64,000 bases of DNA, taken from the NCBI GenBank assembly GCA_020310875.1, contig CM035422.1, positions 54,320,894 through 54,384,893 on the forward strand, written 5' to 3'. This document shows, piece after piece, positions 41,241 to 53,789 of this stretch. Numbering within the stretch: position 1 is the first letter of the stretch; every line of letters starts with the position of its first letter. The notes beneath the pieces are model-generated. The model was not told the origin of the DNA. It saw nothing but the letters and a program-made list of their open reading frames with translations, and did no database searches. Origin of the DNA: Ceratopteris richardii (lineage: Eukaryota > Streptophyta > Polypodiopsida > Polypodiales > Pteridaceae). Both the position numbers and the translations under genes were made by a program.

Positions 41241-42594
41241 TCCTATCTGATTGCACATGGTTTTGAGAACAGTCCAACTGAAAGCACCTCATATGTTAAG
41301 CATGCTAATGATGTGCTTCTGATCATTGTTGTGTATGTTGATGACATGCTGCTCACTGGTCCTCATGAGAAGCATATTGCTGATTTCAAGGTTGATTTGC
41401 ATGCCTCATTTGAGATGTCTGATTTGGGGCATTTGCATCATTATTTGGGCATTCAATTTATGCATGTTGATGGTTGAATGGATTTGTGTCAAACAAAATA
41501 TATTGACACATTATTGCATCGTTTTGGCCTTGAAGATTGTAAACCTATTGCCACTCCCATGGAGACAGGCTTACGATTGAGTCTTCATGATGCTGGAGAC
41601 GCATTTGATGATGTTCTCTATGAGCATGTTGTAGGATGCTTGATTTATGTATGCATTACTTGGCCAGATATTCAGTTTGTTGTCTCATAGATAAGCAGGT
41701 TTATGCATTGCCCAAGAGTTAAACATTAGTAGGCGGTTAAGCGCATCTTTCGCCACTTGAGTGGTACTCGACTACTTGAGTTGTTTTATCCCAAGGGGGA
41801 ATCACTACCACTAGATGTGCATGCTTTTTTTGACTCTGAGTGGGCTCATTGCTATGACACTCGTGTGTCCACTAGTGGTTTTCGCTTCATGTTTGGTAGC
41901 TCATGCATATCTTGGTTGAGTAAGAAGCAACCTACTATGGCCACTTCCAGTTATGAGGCTGAGTATAGGGCAACTTTCACAACGACTGTTGAGTGTGTGT
42001 GGCTCAGATGCCTTATGGCTTATTTGGGTGTTGGTGAGTCTTCTACCACCACCATCTTTACTAACAGTCAGAGTGCATTTGCAATTTTCAAGGAACACTG
42101 TGTTCCATGCTCGCACTAAGCACATTGAGGTGTGTTATCATTATGTTAGGGAGAGGTTCTCTGTTGGAGAGATCAACTTGGCATATGTGCCCATGCAGGA
42201 GAACATTGCAGACCTTTTCACAAAGGCTTTGCCTTGGGAGAAGTTTGAAGCTTTCTGCAAAGCTTTGGGCTTACTTCCTTTTGTGGATCGATTCCACATA
42301 GCTTGGCACTTCCTTATACATGAGTGTCAGCTCCTCGTTCATTGCATCACTCCTAGGGGGATTTGTTGATATATTTAGGCAGTGATGTGTGTGAACACAC
42401 TAGGGGGGTCGGAGCACTTTTTTCCCTCTTTAGGAGGTTTTTTCTCCCCGGCTTGTATATACCTCTATAGCTCTAATGGGTTACTTATCTTTGTATATTC
42501 TAGTGGTAATACATTCAGTATTGTGTGTTATACTCCAAGCTTCTTCTTTTTCCTTGTGTTGTTTGTGTGCTTCTGCAGACGTCTAAATCTAACA
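41241..42594 (+). mobile_element. Copia C copy C5: RT end, RNase H and 3' LTR
   Basis: It begins inside RT (YLIAHGFENSPTESTSYVKH), keeps YVDDM at about 41336-41350, and then HHYLGIQFMHVDG ends at TGA. RNase H: DSEWAHCYDTRVSTSGFRF, SWLSKKQPTMATSSYEAEYRA, and after a shift at about 42090 HARTKHIEVCYHYVRERFSV and ENIADLFTKALPWEKFE. The 3' LTR (42364-42594) starts TGTTGATATATTTAGG and ends ATCTAACA. Confidence 0.9.
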
Positions 42595-42896
42595 AATAGG
42601 TGTCTTGATAATGGAATAGCTTAAAGAGAAAGGGAATACCTTCTATTGGGGAGACATGGAGAGACAAAACATGGAGACAGTCAAAGTAGCAATTGCTGCA
42701 ACTCCTTGTTTGGATAATAGTAAATACTGATTATTTTGTTCTTTCTATTATGAGCGGGAAGAGATGCTTGCATTTTTTTTTTTTTTGGAGGAAACGAGAT
42801 AAGATGTGATTAATGAAAATGTATTGCAATGCGATGCCAAGATTCTCTAAAAGAGAGAGGCAAACAAAGGGAATCAAGTCACCAGTTGTGCTTGTA

Positions 42897-42898
<2 letters not shown>

Positions 42899-42980
<82 letters not shown>
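42899..42980. repeat. (AT)41 microsatellite
   Basis: 82 bp of uninterrupted AT dinucleotides. Confidence 0.99.
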
Positions 42981-42984
<4 letters not shown>

Positions 42985-43590
42985 GTACTGAATTGGAAAC
43001 CTACTCACACACCCAATCTCGTAAGATAGAGGCATCCATCTTATGTATGGTCAAGATTTGAACTCTGGACTTTATCCGAGAGAATCAATTCATCAAACCA
43101 CTAAGTTAAGTGAGTTCGGACATCATTGGTGTTTTTTTTTCAGAGAGTACAATGAATTGGAAACACACACACACAACCTCATAAGGTAGAGACACTCATC
43201 TATGAGAGACTCATGGATATGCCCAACCAAGACTTGAACTCAATGCATCAATTCACTAGTTAAGTACCCAACCTCATAAGGTAGAGACACTCATCTATGA
43301 GAGACTCATGGATATGTCCAGCCAAGATTTGAACTCAATGCATCAAACCACTAAGTTAAGTGAGCTCGGACATCATTGATATTTTGAGACTCAACTCGGA
43401 CATCATTGATATTTTTTTTTTCTCAGAGTACAATGAATTGGAAGCACACACACCCAACCTCATAAGATAGAGACACTCATCTATGAGAGACTCATGAATA
43501 TGTCCAGCCAAGGCTTGAAGTCAGGACGTCCTCCCAGAAACTCAAAGCGTCAAACCACTAAACTAAGCAACTACGTGGATTTTGACATCG
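42985..43590 (-). repeat. Tandem cluster of SINE-like units
   Basis: Three to four related units share TACAATGAATTGG, ACCTCATAAGGTAGAGACAC, GAGACTCATG and CAAACCACTAAGTTAAG. On the minus strand unit 1 has A-box TAACTTAGTGG (43098-43108) and B-box GAGTTCAAATC (43055-43065), 32 bases apart. Unit 4 has TTAGTTTAGTGG (43556-43567) and GACTTCAAGCC (43512-43522), 33 bases apart. Units 2 and 3 have lost the stretch between the boxes. Confidence 0.7.
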
Positions 43591-44200
43591 AGAAAAATAT
43601 CAGTATGTGTTTGTTGACCATAGACGAACCCTGCAGGAATTTTACGTATAAGAAATCTGTAGACTGTCATTCGCTTATGCAGATTATGAGGCCATTGATT
43701 GCACTATGGGACTTGGTGCCGTGAGACTAGCTGCAGGCTGGCAGAGGCAGTCCGCAGGAAGAATGGCGCTGGCAACGTAGAAGAATCATAAAGGGGTTTC
43801 AGATTCCAGAATCCACATGGATGAACAAGTAAAAGTACAGTCTTGAAAGGGATTGGGTCAAAAGTACTTTGCCTCCTTGACGTGCGCCCTACAGTATTTG
43901 CTAACCTCAGTTACCTCACGCTTCCATTACGTAATAACAAGCTGGTGCAGCCACAATCAGAGGCCCTTGAAGCTTGGACCACCACTTTCCATATCCATTG
44001 AGTCTCCTTCTGCCGCGCATTATGAACATAAACGCGCCTAGCTATAGCCCGCTTGACACAAAGGCCTTGGCAGTCGGCGCACCTCGGTCCTCGACACCCT
44101 ACTTCCACTGCCGATTGCCGATGCATACGATAGAAAATTAAGAGCAGCAGTGGTTTTAAGCATGGCAGCTTCTCCTCAGGTTTTGGAGGTTAGAGAGCTG
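43591..44200. other. Upstream region of the carboxypeptidase gene
   Basis: No gene recognised; the base composition becomes less AT-rich than the flanking repeats. Confidence 0.5.
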
Positions 44201-44435
44201 TTTATAAACTATAAGGGATATCTGAGGCGCTTCCGACTAGAAGTTTTAGCATGCGAAATTGCTCTCTCTTTCTCCGTCGTCTCTCCCCTCTCTATTATCT
44301 AGCCTCTTTTCTCTGATCTCACTCTACAATAATTGGACCAAGGCAAACCCTCGTGTGTATATACACGGTTTGTGGGGATGAAAGCGTTCGTGCGCATGTA
44401 CTTGGTGTGTTGCCTAGAAAGTTAGCAACGGCGAA
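44201..44435 (+). promoter_or_regulatory. Putative promoter and 5' UTR of the serine carboxypeptidase gene
   Basis: TTTATAAACTATAAGG at 44201-44216 is a good TATA candidate about 230 bp before the ATG. A pyrimidine-rich patch (CTCTCTCTTTCTCC and CTCTCCCCTCTCT, 44262-44301), common near plant transcription starts, follows. GTGTATATACACGG near 44353 is a second, weaker TATA candidate. Confidence 0.5.
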
Positions 44436-45162
44436 ATGAGGAAGCCGAGTAGCAGGTCATGCGCACGGTTGTGGATCGCTTTTCTGATTGTCTCGGCGAT
44501 AGTGGACGTGCGGGTTCTTGTGGCGGGGTCAGGGAGTGGAAGCGATAGCAGATGTGAAAGATGGAGGAACGAGGTTGACGCAAGAGCAGGGTCTTCACAG
44601 AAGGGACACCTCACGGTAGCAGCCGCGGAGGATCTCATAGACGAGAGTGGGCTACCGGGGCAAGAACCGCTTCCCTCTGGAGTAGGAAGCTTCAGGCAGT
44701 TTTCCGGCTACGTGGTGACGGACGTAGCGGCAGGACGAGCACTGTTCTACTACTTCGTGGAGGCGCAGTCGAAGGCCATCTCGAAGCCCCTTACTCTCTG
44801 GCTCAATGGCGGTACGGTGTTTGTAAACTGATATTTAATGTTATCCATGAGCGAGGATTACTGAATACGAAAAGAAGTACCTGCCGAGAGTGTTTGTGCT
44901 GTCGATGTACAATGCGAAACCAGTATAAATCGAAGGCATTATTCTCAAGGCGCCAAAAGCTTCCTCTCTACGCAGTGTGACAGAATTTCTCAAATCTATG
45001 CAGGACAATTGAATAGTTCAAATACTGTTGACGGTTTGAAGGGTTTTGGCGCAGGACCAGGATGTTCCTCGGTAGGCAATGGTGCGTTCGAGGAGCTGGG
45101 ACCTTTCCGACCGAACGGTACCGCTCGCGGTCTCCGTTTCAACCGCCATTCTTGGAACGCAG
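44436..45162 (+). CDS. Serine carboxypeptidase-like gene, exons 1 and 2 only
   Basis: Exon 1, 44436-44811; intron with GT at 44812 and AG at 45053-45054; exon 2, 45055-45162, followed by a GT donor. Exon 1 begins with a signal peptide (basic [11 protein letters not shown], then a hydrophobic [12 protein letters not shown]), so the protein enters the secretory pathway. Conserved S10 blocks are [40 protein letters not shown] and LTLWLNGG. The splice restores NGGPGCSS, the S10 oxyanion-region signature, and exon 2 continues to [13 protein letters not shown] and NRHSWNAG. Phase-1 splices at both sites fit plant family genes. The exons with catalytic Ser, Asp and His are not found in the remaining 18.8 kb, so the gene either has a very long intron or is truncated. 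Confidence 0.85.
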
Positions 45163-47150
45163 GTCAGCTTCCTTCATTCTCTATTTGTCATCCTGTAGTT
45201 TGCATATGTTGTCGGGAATTGTGCTTGTACGGGCTTCGGTTTACTCAAGAATAGTTCCACATGCACGTACATTTACGTTTCTGTGTTCTTACTCATCCAC
45301 ATCTATCTCTCCTATGCTACCGCTTATTTCGTGTGAATTGCCTCCCTTGCTCCATGTCAGGCAGGCAAGATTATGTGCATGCCATAGCTCACAGTGGTTT
45401 CTTTAGATGAACTTTTGCTGAGAGGATGATGACCTGCAGCAAATTCGACATGGGTAGACGTTACAGGGACAAGAGCTCTGAAAGAAGCATATTAACTTGA
45501 GAATATCTGTGGGATTAGAGGGTGTGAATACCCTTAACCTAATCGAAGCCCGGGGAACCTTGTCAAAAGAGATACGTTTTGCATATGTCACATCGTCTAA
45601 ACGGATCATCCATTCGTAATAATGTCTACAGCTCGGCAACAATCTCACGGTGGGTTGCAGCATGGGTACTCGACAATATCACCCCATCAATGTGGATGAG
45701 GGAGGAAGAAGAAAAACATTGACTGGTAGGCGCCCTTCATGGACGTTGAGTGGCTGAGGCTCAACGATCAGCTCATAGCTAAATCCTGTGCGCTCCCTTG
45801 TTATTTCTATTCTTTTCATTTAAGGTTGAACAGTAGTCTGGACGTTTAAATTTTTGGTTGTCTTCTTCTACCGCTGCCATCCAAATCAAGGCCATATGTC
45901 TAGAACCTCACAGCGCAGAACATTTAGTTTGTGCACGAAACCTATATCTTTAAAGGAGAAGGTCAGTTGCAAAAACCTTCACGAGCATGCTTAATACTGG
46001 AGTAGGCGATCTCAATTTACTACAGCAAGCACTAGTTGGAAGTGATTAGCTGCTTTGCTACTTCGAAATGCAGTTAGAGACCAGATGCTGTGAAAACTAT
46101 GGTTTCCTAGAAATTCAATTGACTTTGGGAACAGCCCGTTGACACCTTTTCCAAGAAGTGATCTTATAAGCTATCAAGAAGAAGATAGAATGATCTCTCA
46201 TTTGAGAGATTAGAAACTCATCGTCCTCTTTTGTATTTATCTAGTCAATGCACTCGCTAATCTCTTGTCAAAGAATAGATGAACCCCTATAAGTTTGGTC
46301 CTTTCTTGGGAGGTCGTCATTCATTCAAAGAAAATCATCCAAACTTGCTCATGCTTGGGGGATATTTGATTATCCATATTAGACTTGGTTTGTATCAATG
46401 AGAGATTAGGAGTTCATGTTAAAATGATTGGTCAACATCAAAATGTTGTTTACTCCCTTCAGTGAGTACAACTCACTACAAGCAGAAGCAATCTTGCAAG
46501 CTTGCAACATGAAGATAGAATGGATTCCTTGCTTCCGTGATGAGATATAATGAGAAATTCATTAGCCTTCTTTGTATATATCCACCCATAACTCATAATT
46601 TTTTGCTTTAATGAACACAAATACTTCTCTAATAAAAAGAAGTGTTAAGTTTCTCGTAACCTGTAATTGGGGGTTTGTTAATTCAAAGACAATCAATGGA
46701 ACATTCTCATTTTCAATAGATGTTAAATTATTCATATCAAACCTGATTTGAGTTAGTGAAAGATAATGAGTTCATATTTATGTAGTTGGTCAGATAAGGT
46801 TTTTTACTCCCTTCAATTACTACTGCTCATCTATCGGAAAGTTCTACAACATGTTCATGCTTTATGAGTTCAATTTAATATTTTATTTTATAACTAAAAG
46901 CATCAATGCCTTACTGATCATGCGTTGTAAGCATTTGTTGAATCTTGATCAAGTTTTATCATACCTTATAAGTGGTGGAAACAAAGTTTAACCTCATTAA
47001 TCAATACTCTTCTAGGATGCAGCTTTCTTATGTATACAATGTATGATGTAATATCGTATTCACATGCGAATAATAAAAAATTGCCCATGTGTTGTTCTAT
47101 CCAGTAACTTAAAGTTAATGGAGAACATATTGTGGGCACAGTGATGTGTG
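45163..47150. other. Intron 2 or intergenic DNA
   Basis: No exon matching the next conserved carboxypeptidase block (ESPAGVGFSY-type) is visible on the plus strand. The first ~600 bp are moderately GC-rich; after that the sequence is AT-rich without a recognisable gene. Confidence 0.6.
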
Positions 47151-47640
47151 TTAGGGATGGTAATGTCTGAGGATTGGAAGACCAAGATTTTTGTCGATCG
47201 ATGGTATGTACTATGATCATTGATGTGACATCTTTTTGTTCGCATGATATGACGTCTTTTTGGTATGATTATGATCATGTATCCACACTATTTGACATGA
47301 TAGAATACATATGACTTGTCACTTGTCACTTTTGATTCTTGAGTAACTTTGAAATTTGAATGTTCAACCATGTGTATCGTTTATACTTAAAAAACATCCT
47401 TTTTTTTAATGGTTTTCTTGTCATTTTCATTTCGTATGTTAGCAAATTCATTCTACATGACTTTCATATGATTATTTTGAAATAATCAGCATTATTTTAG
47501 TGCCATCTTGGGGACACCCTCGACACCATCCCCATCCCAAGGACACCACCATCCCCGGGTCTTGTCCTTGTCTTGTTTCCGTCCCCGTCCCTTGGTGACT
47601 TTGGAGAATACTTCTATGGAGGATATATCTCCATTGTGCA
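47151..47640. repeat. hAT-associated repeat, copy 1 (no transposase)
   Basis: Shares a diverged block of about 240 bp with DNA just downstream of the hAT transposase remnant (55195-55435): ACATGACTTT, TATTTTGAAA-AATCA, then TTTTAGTG and a GC-rich GGGGACACCC region. It is probably a non-autonomous or deleted relative. Confidence 0.55.
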
Positions 47641-50490
47641 AAATAAACAAGGTAAGTTTGGGTGCCAACTTTTCAATAGAGAATGGATTGGTTAAATTGT
47701 GAGAGGTTTGTCGTGTTAGTTTTTAGGAATCTAATTGACAATGCACATTGTGTGGGACAATCTGATATCTACAAAACAATAATCTAGTTGGCTAGAAGAA
47801 CTTGGTGGTGAGGGCTAAGACATGCACATGTCTTTGATAATGTTTCGAATGCCATGTGAATAAATAAAAAAATTTGAGAACACCAAGATTGCTGCAACCT
47901 TTTGAAGTGGCAGTACAATGTTGATAAAGCATCTTATGGACTTTATTGTGGGGTTACCTAGCATGCCATGAAAGAAAGACTCCATTTTAGTTGTCGGTAA
48001 TAGATTGAGCAAGATTCCTTGTATTACGTTTACATAGGAGATGTGAAATCTTCATAAGCTGCTAAGTTTTTTGTAAATTTTTGTTAAAAAAATCAAAAGT
48101 CTTGCTGAAAATGAGTAGTGGAGATTAGCCACAGATGTTACGAGTAACAAAGAGAGGCAATCAAATTCTTGAACATATCTTTTGGGCATATATTTCAACA
48201 AGAAAAAAAAGAGAAAATTTCTCTCACTTGTATAATTCCCTTGTAATATTTGTGGCCTTCTAAGGTGTCAAGAATGCATACTTGTGAATTGGTTTACAAT
48301 ATGAACCCGAATGCATCAAGTGCTAAATGAATCCTTAGAAAATGTTTAGGTTCATTTGAATTCTTTATAGGTATTGAAACAAATTTAAATATAGGGTGAG
48401 TTAAAATCTAGCAAGCAGTTCATAGGGCCATGACATATGTAGGTCGACCTAGTTATCCTAGGGTCTTCAAAAAAAGGGGGAAGTTTTTTTTTGAAATTTA
48501 TAGCAAGATGAATTCGTTCTATAGGAAATTGTGTTAAGCTCTCTCCCAAATATTTTGGGCCTTGGGAGGACAATCAGGAAATGTAGCGATCTTGCTTACC
48601 AATCAGAATTACCTCAACTTTGCAAAATCCTTCAATTTTTCATCTTATCAAGTTGCGAGAGTTTAATTATAGGGAGTATAATCTAGTAGTACTATCTCAT
48701 CGCAAGAGCAAGTGAGTGCAAAACATAATGTAGAGAAGATATTGGATAGAAGAGAAAGATAATTGAAACACCATGTCATTTTAGAGTATGTATGTCTTGG
48801 AAAGGATTATGATTGATAGATGCTACTTGAGAATAAAAAGCTCGTGTAAAAATACTTTTTGCCTTGATGATCATTGAGGACAATGATTGTTAGAATGGAG
48901 ACTTTTGTCTAATAGCTATTCTCTGTGTGTGGAGACAAGAGTCTTAATGATTAGGTCTGTAGCTTGGGGGAGGTAAGGACCTAATAAAAGTGAATCCTAA
49001 GGAGGGGAACATGTTGACCACACGGATTCTAGAGAACCTAAGAGGGGATCTAAAGTTGTAGGGCTAGGGTTGTCAAGGATTTATAAATATTTTCTAATGT
49101 ATATGGTGGTAAACAACATAGACCCTCTTGGATATATGGCCAAAGTTTTGGTAGTAGCTCAAATGATGTAGGGACTAAATAGATTGCATGTAAATGCTTG
49201 TACATATTGTGTGTCCTTGGGGGCTTTAAAGTTTACCTCCAACACGTTTTAGTTCTTTAGCAACTTCAAATGCAATTTCAGCATGTTCAAATCCATGGTG
49301 TGACCAAATTGCATTTTTTTGCTGAAAATAAAAACCTTTTAAATTGTTCTCAATTTAAATGTCTTCTAACAATTTTATTTTGATGTTTTTTATTATACAT
49401 ATTTAGGACAGCCTTGGGATGTGCATTTTCTTATGCTTGTGTGTTGACCATAGTATTTAGATACTATGTAGAGTTTTATATCTTGATTTTATAATGTTGT
49501 ATGTATTAGTATATGTGATGTGAAATATATAGATTTATGTGTTATAAAATTAAAAATCTCTCCAAAGGTATAAAACCCTCAATTTTTGTTTTGGGTCTGA
49601 ATAACCTAAACTATTTAAACAATTAAATCTCAATTTAAATCCCATGATTTAAACTCTCAGTCATACTATGCTAAATCCATCACCGATTATCAAGGAATGA
49701 CATAAGGGACATGTGGTCCTCCAGTCCTGTTTGTATCACATTTTTATTTCTTTGGAAAGCAAGATGTGATCACATCATGAGTTGAGAGTGGATAAATTTG
49801 AAGCATTGGCTCAGGTTCCATATACTTCTTTAAGAATGGCATTCTTGATATGTGGAAACATATGTTAAGCATGGAGTTGTGCAACCATCTTCTAAAAGTG
49901 TACACCTTGCAGTCTAGAGGCTGCTACCATAACAACAATTGCAGTGAAAAAGGGAACTTCAACTGCTTTGACAAGCAAGGTATGTCCTTGGTGAGTAACC
50001 ATAAATAGCATGGAAGCTGGGGCCTACTTGTAAAGACAGAACCCATTCAAACTAATGTCAGCTGCCCCAGATGTAGTTGTCAGAAAAAAAAAATGTGACA
50101 TGTACTTTGGAATGCAAGAAAATAAAGGGATGATGATAGGAAACACAATGATTCTAAAACCTTGGTTTTATGGCATCAATAAATATAAATTTACTTCTGA
50201 TGTGAGGAGGGTGGCATTTAGATTGTGAATCGATTCAGAATCTGACCCTTTGTTTCATATGGGGAAATGCTGCCATATTCCAGAAGACAAGTTTTGGTCT
50301 AAAAAATCTGAATGATTTGCAAACAGAAGGAACATCTATTTCTTGAAAAGAAAAGTGATATTTTGAACTAGTAAAATTCTTGACCTTGTGAAGTGGATCA
50401 CATGTTTTCCTTTATAGTTTGTTTCCTCTAAATTTTACTTGCTGAATGTGTACTTAAATACGTGTATAATACTGCATAGCAGTATCAATT
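47641..50490. other. AT-rich DNA without recognisable genes
   Basis: Short open frames only, none with domain signatures or codon bias. No LTR pair or tRNA-like unit seen. Confidence 0.6.
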
Positions 50491-50546
50491 GTCAAGCATC
50501 GAAGGGCACCCTCTTCCCCCCAGTCCCAGAAAAATGAAAGAAAAAG

Positions 50547-51340
50547 ATAAGGAAAGTGTACTGCTATTGGCACTAGACTCAATAATGGCACAGACCTCGA
50601 ACAAGTTAATTATAAGCATTTTCTGTAATTCTTCCTATCTTTTGTTTGCTTTTGTGCTAGGCTTCATTTTGGTTGAGTTTGCGCATCACTTCCAGAAGTG
50701 ATAGAAACTCAGTTTGCAGAGTTTCTTGCGAGTTCATGCTCGTGGTGTGTGTGCATTGTGGGGTGCATGTATTTATTTGTAGTTTTATACCCACTATTGG
50801 ACACTGATGACGTTAGTAGGGATGTTATAGTATTGTGCCGATACTATGCATAGTGGAGCTGACATGCTATATAGTCTTGTGGTTGACTACCATGAGCTTA
50901 TAGTTGCACTTCCATTTGAGGGTGAATTTGGGGTTTGGCTGGATTCATTCTGGTATATATAAGGAAAGTGTGCTGCTATTGGCACAAGACTCAATAATGG
51001 CAGACCTAGAACAAGCTAATTCAGAAGCTTTCCTGCATCTTTACTATTGCTGTGATTCATTTTACAGCAGTGGCTGTGGTTGGCACATTAAAATCAACAG
51101 TTGTACTAAATCATCCAACAACGCACTTAGCTCTAGATGCAAAATGATGCACAAGCCTTCAACAGTCAATTGGTGGCAGCTTTCCTTGTTCTGTCTAATG
51201 CTGTGATTTATATTACAGCACGAGCCGTGTTTGACACATATAAGACTCAACGATTGTTATACAAGCCTCTAATAAAGAAGATTAGCACCTCTACTCACCA
51301 TCTCTACTGCTGTGAGTCATATTACAGCAGAGAGCAAGCT
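50547..51340. repeat. Diverged direct repeats with three TGCTGT/ACAGCA hairpins
   Basis: A 63-65 bp block (ATAAGGAAAGTGT-CTGCTATTGGCAC ...) occurs at 50547-50611 and 50959-51021. Downstream, three short inverted repeats with a 10-bp loop occur at 51049-51068, 51199-51220 and 51308-51329, each in the context GCTGTGA-TCAT-TTACAGC or a variant. In frame with the repeat is KESVLLLA-DSIMA, but no longer ORF is convincing. Confidence 0.6.
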
Positions 51341-53789
51341 TGATGTTACTACATGTTTTTAGAGCAGGTAAACTGTCAACCATTCTTCAAGCTTCTTGTG
51401 GAGAAGATTCGTTCTACTTCTGTCAGCAACCAACAAACTCAGTCTATAAAAATCAGGTGCTGTAAAATGATTGGTAAGCAATATAGGTATGATTTCAGTC
51501 TGCTGCTGTCTTTTCATGCAGGCTCATAAGAAAGTGGCTACCCTCTGTTAGGTTCTTTCTTGTTCACTTAGACTAGGTGCCAATAAGAACATGGAAAATG
51601 AAGAGAATGAATAATTGACTGTGCATTGGAGCAATGCTCAAAAAGAAAGTTTGTGTGAATCAGTAATGTTCTCAGGCTTGACCATATTTTTGTCTGGGAT
51701 TCTCCTACTGAAAGAGTTTATTGTCAAGATTTTTATGAAGAAGAGGATAGAGAGTTGTCTTTTCCAATGAAGAACATTTTAACCTCATTTCTATCAGCTT
51801 TATTAACGACTGAACTATTTTAGATCATGTATTCACATGCCTTACAAGACCTGCAAATGATCTTTGATTTATGTATCTGTTTCTCATCTTCGATTTGTGT
51901 ATCTGTTTCTCATCTTTTATTGTGTGTCTATTTCCTACTTTTTCCTCCCCTCTGCATATCATCATCAATTTTAATCCACTTGAAGGAAAACCTAATTTGT
52001 CTTCGCTCTTTTAACTAGCAAAGTAAGCTCAATATGTAGCACAGGGCTATATAATTTTTCTCATGCAAAGGCTAAGGATGAATATTTGTTTATGTTGTGA
52101 ATATATTTCAGGTTTATGGACTCAATATGTATGTAAAGCATAATCCGTATGTTTGCCCTTCAATTTGGAAGCGATCCAAACTCAGCTCATTGGCTTTATT
52201 AGAAGTCTTCATTTAGAAAGACTATCAAAGCCTGTACGCACTCTAGGGCATTGATGATTTGAGGACGGATATCATACCTCCTCGTTTTAGATATAGAAGT
52301 TCAAGATGCACTTTTGTTTTGACTTGCTTTGTTTTACTATTTCCTTAATTTATACAGATATATTTTATCTTTTTTTTTTTTAATTTTTATCCTTAGCTTT
52401 TCTTTCAATTATTTATTTTACTATTTCCTTAATTTATACAAGTGTATTTTACTATCTCCTTAGTTTTACTATCTCCTTAATTTATACAAATGTATTTTAT
52501 CTTTTTTTTTTAATTTTTACCCTTTTTTTCCTGCTTTGATTTATTTTATTTATCCTTAGTTTTTCTTTCAATTATTTATTTTACTTTTTGTATTTTTTGT
52601 TGTAATTTTTTAGTTTACTAAAATCATCTTTTATTCTTTTTGGATGATTTATTTACTTGTTTCTTATTTATTTATTGGGTTATTCTTTTCCATTCTTGAT
52701 TTGGCTTTTTAATTTGCATGTAATTTTTCATGATTTGTCATTCTTTTGTGTGATCTCTTAATGTTGGTGTTGTATTTTCTTATATTTTTATGTTTGTGTT
52801 TATTATCTTTATTCTTAAGTTTAGATAAATTTGAACTTATGAAGGGATATATAATTCTGAATAGGTTATCCATGAAATGGATGCTACTCAAACCCCGTTG
52901 TCTTATGTGTATGATTTGTATCCTTATAAGGGGGAATATTTCATCTCCATCCAAACAAAGGACTAATTCAGATTTGATGTTGAGGGCAAGTTGGCTACTT
53001 TTAGGTAGTGCTCATTCACTTTAACAAAGATGATGGTCTTTAAGATTGGATGGTATCAACACATGGATATTATTGAGGATCAAGAATGGAGTCTCTTCTC
53101 AACACCCTAAACATAGGTTTTTCTTGAAGGAGAAATATGATGCATCATATCAATTGTTAAGAGGAAGATACAATAATGATTCTGGAATATATGCAACTAT
53201 ACTTTGACAACCTTGAACCTCAAATTATGGTTCAAATAGAAGCTTGCATTCTTGAAGGAGACTACAAAGTACCAATCATGCTATCAAGCAATGGGGATGA
53301 TCAAAACATGGTACTTGTTTAAGCAAATCTACTTTCTATGGTCATAGGATTCAAATACTGCTCTAAGAAAAGGTTATATACAGAGGCTATATTTTGCTTA
53401 GATTAACTAAACAACTACTTCTGTTGCACAGCTTTATGGCATCCATTGTAGGATATGTAGGTTAGGGGATTCTCGCTGTTAAACTTATGACTTTTTTGTT
53501 GAAAACATTATTTTTGTTTCAAAGAAAAGCTCTTTATTAGCTTTTATTTAGGATATTTGTTATATTAAAGATAGTATTGATCAAACGAGGACGATATAGA
53601 AGGGGAATTATTTCAAAAGCTTATGTTAGAGTTTCACTATGTTTTCCACATTATGTTTCTGTTTTGCCTATGTAAAGACTTGTGTTGGATTATGAATCAT
53701 ATTTTGCTAATCCACACATAGCAAAGTAATTGTTAAGCTTTGTTATAAGCATTATTTTGTATGGTTTGTTAATCCTCTTGGGCAAGTGC
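51341..53789. other. AT-rich DNA with T-rich direct repeats
   Basis: No gene recognised. At 52330-52545 a T-rich segment (TTTACTAT-TCCTTAATTTATACA ...) is repeated three times, with oligo-T runs between copies. Confidence 0.6.

Noticed and set aside
42813-43061. Frame with a long Ile-Tyr repeat
   Set aside because: Translation of the (AT)41 microsatellite.
45403-45663. Minus-strand 86-codon frame as a gene
   Set aside because: No domain or start context; it lies in what is probably intron 2 of the carboxypeptidase gene.
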